From: Kingdonia uniflora
Taxonomy: Eukaryota > Streptophyta > Magnoliopsida > Ranunculales > Circaeasteraceae
NCBI GenBank assembly: GCA_014058105.1
Contig: JACGCM010001403.1
Location: forward strand, 124,001 to 188,000
DNA length: 64,000 nucleotides
Direction: 5' to 3'
The notes under the pieces are model-generated. The model made no database searches, was not told where the DNA came from, and was given only the letters and a program-made list of their open reading frames with translations. The position numbers were made by a program, and so were the translations under genes. This document shows positions 57,566-64,000 of this stretch, piece by piece; position 1 is the first letter of the stretch, and each line of letters begins with the position of its first letter.

Positions 57566-57795
57566 ATGAAAGTTGGTATCAAAGCAAGGCTTATTGCGCC
57601 TATGCCTATCAGAGCTAGAAGAGCTGGTCAAAGCTTAGCTCCCGAGTTGGTAAGATTGGATATCAACTTGATAGCTGGTATCAAAGCGTAGATAGTTATG
57701 CCTATGCCTATCTGAGCCGGTCAGAGTTGACCTGGCTTATTAGAGCGGTGGTTCCTGAGTTGGTAATACAGGATACCTACTTGATAGTTGTTTTC
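57566..57795 (+). repeat. Tandem duplication of a segment of about 105 bp
   Basis: GTTGGTATCAAAGCAAGGCT (57,570) and GCTGGTATCAAAGCGTAGAT (about 57,673) start two adjacent units. Both continue with GCCTATGCCTATC and end near CCGAGTTGGTAA / CCTGAGTTGGTAA and CTTGATAG. TGGTATCAAAGC resembles a Met-tRNA primer site but is not next to an LTR. Confidence 0.65.
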
Positions 57796-59650
57796 CCTAG
57801 AGCCAAAGTTGCTAATTACAGATGATCCAAGTATTGTTGTGAATGTTTGTAGAACGGGCTGCCTACATGTCAGTTGATATTGGATGCAAGATGAAGGCTC
57901 CATATCCAAGCACGAGTTTACTCAAGTTAAGTGTGCTTTGGATAATAACGCTAAGAAGAAGGACTGATATTTGAGTTGGACATGATGACCTATATCGTTA
58001 GTTGTCTCAAGAAGGCTGGTCAGTATAATAGATGCTCTATGAAGAATAGTAGTAAGGCGATCTAGCAGGTCGTTATTTACATTTGATCCACCTTCGCACT
58101 GCGAACTATAGTGACAGTTGTGATCAAGGATGATGCCTATATCAGAAGAGATCTATATGGTCAGTGTTGTATGCCAAGTACTTACATGTGGAAACTACAA
58201 AGCTTGGTTAGGTTAGAATTCCTTAGTATCTACAGAAAATTGAAGAATCCTGGTTAATAGTCGTTTTGATTGTCCTAGTTGGACACAGAGACATTTCGGA
58301 GCTGAACGTCATAATCCAAAATTGAAGTGACAAGAAGTAGAAGATGAAGACATGGTTTGATTCCTCTGTTAGTATACAATGATTTTTGTCAGTGCTTACG
58401 TTGAGTGCAAAATTCATCTTGGTTATGCGACATGAATCGCGACCTTCCCAAGTTGGGTTGTCGCCTATCCGCAGTTGGTCCCACAGTAGTACGGGATATT
58501 GCTTTGCTCACTTTAAGAAGTCACGAAAGATGAGTGATGCTTGTTCTTTGGCTCCATAGTTGAGTTTCAGGTTTGTGGTCGTGCGAGTGCTCTAGCCGAG
58601 TTGATCCTTGTTATTCCACAAGATGGTTATGGATTGCTTCAAGCCTACAAATTGGTAAAGACTCATGTTTCCAAATAGTAATAAGTTACGTGGTTACGGC
58701 AAAACAAAGTTGAGCTATAATTAGTTGTGCTGGTTACCTCAGACATGATCTCAGATGGAGAAATGCTCTAGGATGATAGATCCTGAGCGCATTGGATGTT
58801 AATTCCCAATTCCTTTTCATATGGTGGTTGGCGACAGGGTCAAAGTTCCTGCACCTCTTTGCATTGATGGAGTATCTTTAGAAGATCACATATGAATGAC
58901 CGATAAGAGTTGGTTGTGGCTGTAAAAGGTAGTTCAGAGACAAAGAATGGCTATGCTTTAGTTAATAGATGATTGTGATAGTGTGAAAGTTGATCTTCAT
59001 GAGTTTGATAGAAGTTGGAAGTGGCAAGCCAACTAGCATAGGGCGACAGGTGCAGTGGCAATATTCTATTCCCAAATTTCCCAAGTTACTCAGGTTCGAG
59101 TAGGGATAAAGAAATGGAGAAACGCTTTAGAAGTCAATCAGTTATTTATCACAGCTTTATCCTCAATGAGAACGTTGAGCTTATTGAGTGTGGGAAGAGT
59201 TGTAAGTTATGACGCAGTTGTACGCAGATTCCAGCAGGGTCATTACCACCAAAGTTTGGCAAGGCACGTAAAGTACTAGTGTTAAGTCTTCGTCAGGGAA
59301 GAGGCATTTGAGGGCGCCGCAGGTATTCCATAGCAAAATGGGGAGAGTTTACCCCTAGATTTTTGTAGACTTGCTTCTCAGGTTTAAATCCAAAATTCAT
59401 AGAAGATTGAACTCTTGGGCAGCAAAGGCATGGTGTGACTCAAAGAAGAGTGCACCGGTATGACTCAGAAGGGGGCGCACATTACAGATAGGATTACAGA
59501 AGGGGTTGCCAAATTTGTAATCAGACTATCAGAAGGGGTTGCCAAATTTGTCAGGGGAGAAGGTACTTTATAGTAAGATGTAGCAAATTTCAGAGAACGC
59601 AATACTAGAGGCACCGCCCCATACACATATCAGAAGGCTTAAAGGCCATG
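57796..59650. other. Unassigned sequence
   Basis: No gene or domain is recognised. A frame at 59,055-59,279 has 74 codons without family features. AGAAGGGGTTGCCAAATTTG occurs twice, at about 59,492 and 59,530. The stretch probably contains the junction between the copia copy and the gypsy sequence that starts near 59,650. Confidence 0.3.
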
Positions 59651-59654
59651 GGAC

Positions 59655-60330
59655 TGTAGACCCATAATCCCTCTCGGGGACGACAATTTGTAATTATTAG
59701 TTTTGGGCTTGACACGACTCACTAGAGGAGGGTACCACTCGGCACTCTCCCGAGTCTCTTCTTCCACTTCCTATTAGGCTATTGGGGTTTCTTTGATGGA
59801 GGTGGAGATTCTCAATAAAAAGCCCCCTCCTTAGGTTACCTCCCCCATCCATTTATAGGGAGGGTTTTACTTAAGAGTGCTCCTGCTCACGTGCCTTTGT
59901 GGTCGTTGGGCGAGTTCCCACCCGAGACGTGCTCGTCACTAGCAGGGAGCTCGTATGACGATGCTAGCTGGAGTACTCCAAATTTTGGTAGAGAGACCGT
60001 CCAGCGACCTTCTATCTCGTGACTAGTGGGAGTGTGCTCCTACAATGCTAGTTGGAGTGTTCCTAATTTATTTTGAGAGGTCGCCCAACGACCTTCCTCC
60101 TCGTGGCTAGTGTGAGCGTGCTTCTACAATCGCCACCCTCAGCTCTTACTCTTGATGAGGATGAGCTAAGTCACCCTAAAAGTCTAATGTGAAAAATAGA
60201 AATGAGCGTGACTTAGTTCTATCAATTCATTAGCCAACAAACATGAGCCTCTCCGTGACCGGGATCTTTTAGAGAATGTGAGTACAGGTCTCGTTGGGTG
60301 GTCAAAATGTCAACTAATGAACATTTTTTG
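59655..60330 (-). mobile_element. Gypsy LTR copy related to the LTR at 12.9 kb
   Basis: The block TGTAGACCC, GGGACGACAA, TTTTGGGCTTG, CTCACTAGAGGAGG, GTACCACTC aligns with the LTR at 12,904 in the same orientation. The minus strand has the TATA box CTATAAATGG at about 59,855-59,864. A segment of about 84 bp (ATGCTAGCTGGAGTACTCC / ATGCTAGTTGGAGTGTTCC) is tandemly duplicated at 59,960-60,130. No ORF. Confidence 0.6.
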
Positions 60331-60884
60331 CTTATAATATTTGAGGGCCACAATCGCTATTATTGTGTTTGGTGCTTGAAACGTCTCACCAGATTATGGC
60401 ACCACTCCCTCTTTCTGGGTTGGCTCTTCATGCGGGAGCACACACTCTTCTAGCAAGGCAGCTCGTAGCTGTACTCTTTTGGAAATGAGCATAATATTTA
60501 ATGTTTACATGGAGTACATGGTATCAGCTAATGTTATTAACATTTAGATGATCATTTTTTACGTCCTATCTTTGTATACAATTTGTTGTTCAATAAAAAA
60601 TGCCTTGAACTTGCATTTCATTTTTACGTAGAAAATTACTTAAATAAAATAGGCAATCTCCACTTATACATCCTTATGGGTTGTGTTCCCATGGGTCTAC
60701 TCTTCGTGACAGCTCGCATCTTTTTCATATAATAATTGACTTGGCACGTCCTGCCCTAGCAATATCCAGCACGTTGTGGGTCGGCAAAAGTGGACAATTC
60801 GTCCCTACCCAAGGAAATGGAGCACTTTGATTTAAATTTTTTACATCAAATCATTTTCAAACCAATAATTTTTTAATAGTCCTC
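60330..60884 (-). mobile_element. Second gypsy LTR-like copy
   Basis: GAGGGCCACAATCGCTATTA, TGTGTTTGGTGCTTG, CTCACCAGATTATGG, CACCACTCCC repeats the LTR inner end seen at 59,655 and 12,904. Two such ends 680 bp apart suggest a nested or tandem LTR arrangement. The rest of the stretch is AT-rich and non-coding. Confidence 0.5.
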
Positions 60885-61080
60885 GTTGGACATTGTAACG
60901 ACCATATGAGAAAGTAGTTAGGAACTTTGTGAAGTTCCCAAAAATTTTAAGAGACCTCGTGGAACTACCTTATTTAGGAGTTCTAACGACCATATGAGAA
61001 AGTACTTGGAAACTTTGTGAAGCTCCCCAAGAATTTTTAAGTAGTTCTCATGGAACTACCTTACTTAGTCGTTCTACGTC
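60885..61080 (+). repeat. Tandem pair of units of about 86 bp next to the satellite
   Basis: TAACGACCATATGAGAAAGT starts both units (about 60,897 and 60,983). Both contain GGAACTTTGTGAAG(T/C)TCCC, an AATTTTTAAG stretch and GGAACTACCTTA. The satellite starts directly afterwards. Confidence 0.7.
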
Positions 61081-61084
61081 GGGA

Positions 61085-63955
61085 ATGCCTTCGGTATGCG
61101 GAGTGCATTTGTGCTTCAAAAACGAATCACGTAGTAGGGAGGTCGTTCAACTCCAAGAACGCCCCCAGTATGGGGAGTGTGTTTTAACTTTAAAAAGTGA
61201 CTCACATAGTAGGGAGGTCGTCCAACTTCAAGAACGCCTCCTGCAAGGCAAGTACATTTTTACTTCAAAAAATGGCTCACATAGTGGGTGGTGGGGGGGG
61301 TGGCATTCTACTTCAAGAACGCCCCTAGTATGGGGAGTACATTTTAATTTTAAAAAATGACTCACGTAGTGGGGATGTCGTCCTACTTCAAGAACTTCCC
61401 TAGTATGGGGAGTGCATTTTTACTTCAAAAAATGACTCACGCAGTGGGGAGGTCATCATACATCAAGAATGTCTTCAGTATGGGGAGTACAATTTTACTT
61501 AAAAAAATGACTCACGTAGTGGGGAGGCCGTCCAACTTCAAGAACGCCCCTGGTCATGTGAGTGAATTTTTACTTCAAAAAATGATTCTCGTCATTACGA
61601 GGACGTCCTATGTCATGGATTCCCCCATTCACGTGAGTGCAATTTTAATTCAAAAAATGACCCTCATTTTTACGAGGATGTCCTACTTCAAAGACGCCCC
61701 CAGTCATATGAGTACATTTTTGCTCTAAAAATTGACTGTCATCATTGCGAGGACGTTCTACGTCAATGACACCCCAAGTCATGTGAGTGCGTTTTTACTA
61801 CAAAAGATGACTCTCGCCATTGTGAGGACATCCTATGTCAAGGACACCCCCAGTCATGTGAGTACGTTTTTATGTCAAAAAATGACTATCGTCATTGCGA
61901 GGATGTCCTACTACAAGGACGCCCCCAGTCATGTGAGGGCATTTTTACGTCAAAAAAAGAATCTCGTCATTGTGAGGACGTCCTACTTTAAGTGCACCCC
62001 CAGTCATGTGAGTGAGTTTTTTTTTCAAGAAACGACTCTCGTCATTGTGAGGATATCCTACTTTAAGAACCCCCCTGTCATGTGAGTGCATTTTTACTTC
62101 ATAAAACGACCCTTATTTTTGTGAGGACGTCCTACTTCAAGGATGCACCCAGTCATATGAGTGCATTTTTACTTCAAAAAATGACTCGTCATTGCAAGGA
62201 AGTCCTACGTCAAGGACGCCCCCAGTCATGTGAGTATATTTTTACCTAAAAAAGCGAATCTCATCATTGTGAGGACATCCTACTTCAAGGATGCCCCCAG
62301 TCATGTGAATGGGTTTTTACGTCAAAAAATGACTCTCATCATTGCGAGGATATCCTACTTCAAGGACGCCCCCAGTCATGTGAGTGCATTTTTACATAAG
62401 AAAATGATTCTTGTCATTGCGAGGATGTCCTACTTTAAGGACGCCCCCAGTCATGTGAGTGCGTTTCTACTTCAAAAAATGACTTTCGTCATTGCGAGGA
62501 CATCCCACTTCAAGGAAGCTCCAATCATCTGAGTGTATTTTTACTTTAAAAAATGACTCTCTTCTTTGCGAGTATGCTCTAATTCAAGGATGCCCCTTGT
62601 CAAGTGTGTGCATTTTTACTTCAAAAAACGACTCTTGTCATTGCGAGGAGATCCTATGTCAAGGATGACCCCAGTCATGTGAGTGTATTTTTACTTCAAA
62701 AAATGACTCTAGACATTGCGAGGACATCCTACTACAAGGACGCCCCCAATCATGTGAGTGCATTTTTACATCAAAAAATAACTCTCAGCATTGCGAGGAC
62801 GTCCTACTTCAAAGACGCCCCCAGTCATGTGAGTGTGTTTTTACTTCAAAAAATGATTCTCGTCATTGTGAGGACCTCCTACTTCATGGACTCCCCCAAT
62901 CATGTGAGTGCGTTATTAATTCAAAAAATGATTTTTATCATTACGAGGATGTCCTATTTCAAGGATGCCCCCAATCATGTAAGTGCGTTTTTACTTCATA
63001 AAATGACCTTCATTTTTGTGAGGACATCCTACTTCAAGGATGCCCCTAGTCATATGAGTACATTTTTACTCCAAAAACCAACTCTCGTTATTGCGAGAAC
63101 GTCCTACGTCAAGGATGCCCCTAGTCATGTGAGTTCATTTTTCCTTTAAAAAATAACTCTCGTCATTCTGAGGACATCCTACTTTAAGGATGCCCCCAGT
63201 CATGTGAGTGTATTTTTACGTTAAAAAATGACTCTCGTCATTGCGAGGACGTCCTACTTCATGGACGTCCCCCAGTCATGTGAGTGCATTTTTACTTCAA
63301 AAAATGACCCTCATCATTGAGAGGACGTCCTACATCAAGGACACTCCCAGTCATGTGAGTGCATTTTTACTTTAAAAAGTAACTCTTGTCATTGCGAGGA
63401 CATCCTATTTCAAGGACGCCCCCAGTCATGTGAGTGCATTTTTACTTCAAAAAATAACTCTCGTCATTGCGAGGACTTCCTACTTCAAGGATGCCTCCAG
63501 TCATGTGAGTGCGTTTTTACTTCAAAAAATGACTCTCGTCATTGCGGGGACATCCTACTTCAAGGACGCGCCAGTCATGTTAGTGTATTTTTACGTCAAA
63601 AATTTACTCTCATCATTATGAGGATGTCTTACTTCAAGGACGCTCCCAGTCATATGAGTGCATTTTTACTTTAAAAAATAACTCTCGTCATTGCGAGGAC
63701 GTCCTACTTCAAGGACTCCCCAAGTCATGTGAGTATATTTTTACTTAAAAAATGACTCTCTTCATTGTGAGGACATCCTAATTCAAGGATACCCCCAGTC
63801 AAGTGAGTGTGTTTTTACGTCAAAAAATGACTCTCATCATTGCGAGGACATCCTACTTTATGGATGCCCCCAGTCATGTGAGTACATTTTTACGTCAAAA
63901 AATAACTCTCGTCATTGCGAGGACGTCCTACTTCAAGGACGCCCCCAGTCATTCC
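61085..63955 (+). repeat. 75-bp satellite array, about 38 monomers
   Basis: The monomer consensus runs GCCCCCAGTCATGTGAGTGC, ATTTTTACTTCAAAAAATGA, CTCTCGTCATTGCGAGGACG, TCCTACTTCAAGGAC (75 bp). About six left-hand monomers (61,085-61,555) carry a variant with CAGTATGGGGAGTG and GTGGGGAGGTCGTCC. The rest carry CAGTCATGTGAGTG and CATTGCGAGGACGTCC. Because 75 is divisible by three, the array gives open frames with a 25-residue repeat (HVSAFLLQKMTLVIARTSYF...). These are by-products and not genes. The array stops near 63,950, just before the window edge. Confidence 0.95.
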
Positions 63956-64000
63956 CACAAATGACTCTCGTTAATTGAGCAAGGGCTCATATAAGAGTAA

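Larger units (their letters stand above)
51868..59300 (+). mobile_element. Ty1/copia element copy 2, decayed
   Basis: The 5' LTR at 51,868, leader, ACGTG array (52,742-53,230) and integrase-derived coding sequence (56,140-56,800) lie in the expected order on the plus strand. The distance from LTR to integrase, about 4.3 kb, is long and includes several small duplications, so insertions or expansion have occurred. No 3' LTR was found before gypsy sequence begins near 59,650. The right limit is therefore a guess. Confidence 0.6.

Noticed and set aside
57570..57690. TGGTATCAAAGC as a retrotransposon primer-binding site
   Set aside because: It occurs twice within a tandem duplication and is not preceded by an LTR end.
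61357..63621. Long plus-strand ORFs encoding a 25-residue repeat protein
   Set aside because: They arise only because the satellite monomer is 75 bp. Frames start and stop with monomer variants, and the same peptide is not maintained by selection as far as can be seen.
61085..63955. CRISPR-like direct-repeat array
   Set aside because: Monomers are contiguous and similar along their whole length, with no unique spacers. The context is a plant nuclear genome.
1..64000. tRNA, rRNA or organelle-derived segments
   Set aside because: None was noticed on reading. A covariance-model search was not possible here, so small RNA genes cannot be excluded.

Overview
This is nuclear DNA from a eudicot plant, and nearly all of it is transposable elements. 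The evidence is plant LTR-retrotransposon lineages, plant mobile domain (PMD) transposon genes, a PIF/Harbinger element with a Myb/SANT partner gene, and one intron-bearing cytochrome P450 of the CYP716A type (triterpenoid C-28 oxidation). That P450, at 49,835-51,445 on the minus strand, is the only gene I regard as intact host coding sequence.

Layout. 1-6,128: minus-strand Ty3/gypsy remnant (protease, gag, tRNA-Asp-type primer site, 1.57-kb LTR) with another putative LTR inside it. 6,480-13,200: second minus-strand gypsy element, decayed but in canonical order (gag, protease, RT, RNase H, integrase); a short GC-boxed tandem repeat lies just past its integrase. 13,200-15,240: non-coding, with small duplications. 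15,400-21,700: PMD transposon remnant A (plus), whose flanks are littered with a TTACGGT-like motif. 21,700-30,400: mosaic of long direct repeats, interrupted at 22,967-25,757 by a structurally complete short copia element that encodes only gag and protease. 30,399-34,881: a 4.48-kb solo LTR with a perfect target duplication. 34,887-39,400: PMD transposon remnant B (minus). 40,345-46,720: a complete PIF/Harbinger element with target duplication and terminal inverted repeats that carries three genes: transposase, Myb/SANT protein and a PMD protein. 46,735-48,612: a MULE transposase remnant followed by an OTU-type cysteine-protease domain. 48,613-49,573 and 51,868 to about 59,300: two divergently oriented members of one copia family, with ACGTG-rich tandem arrays, that bracket the P450. 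59,650-60,880: gypsy LTR copies related to that at 12.9 kb. 61,085-63,955: a satellite of about 38 monomers of 75 bp, which shares its core with the small array at 6.7 kb.

The most interesting object is the Harbinger element. The same promoter-like module, a CG-rich half-site, then TAAAA, then GAACACCG, lies about 100-120 bp upstream of all three genes and points toward each of them. This suggests that the PMD gene is a regulated part of the transposon and not a passenger. The second strongest signal is that the 75-bp satellite and the gypsy-associated array at 6.7 kb share a core, which suggests that the satellite grew out of retrotransposon 3' sequence.

Many coding remnants carry stops and frameshifts. 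Their boundaries are approximate, and their identities rest on recognising motifs by eye, not on database searches.
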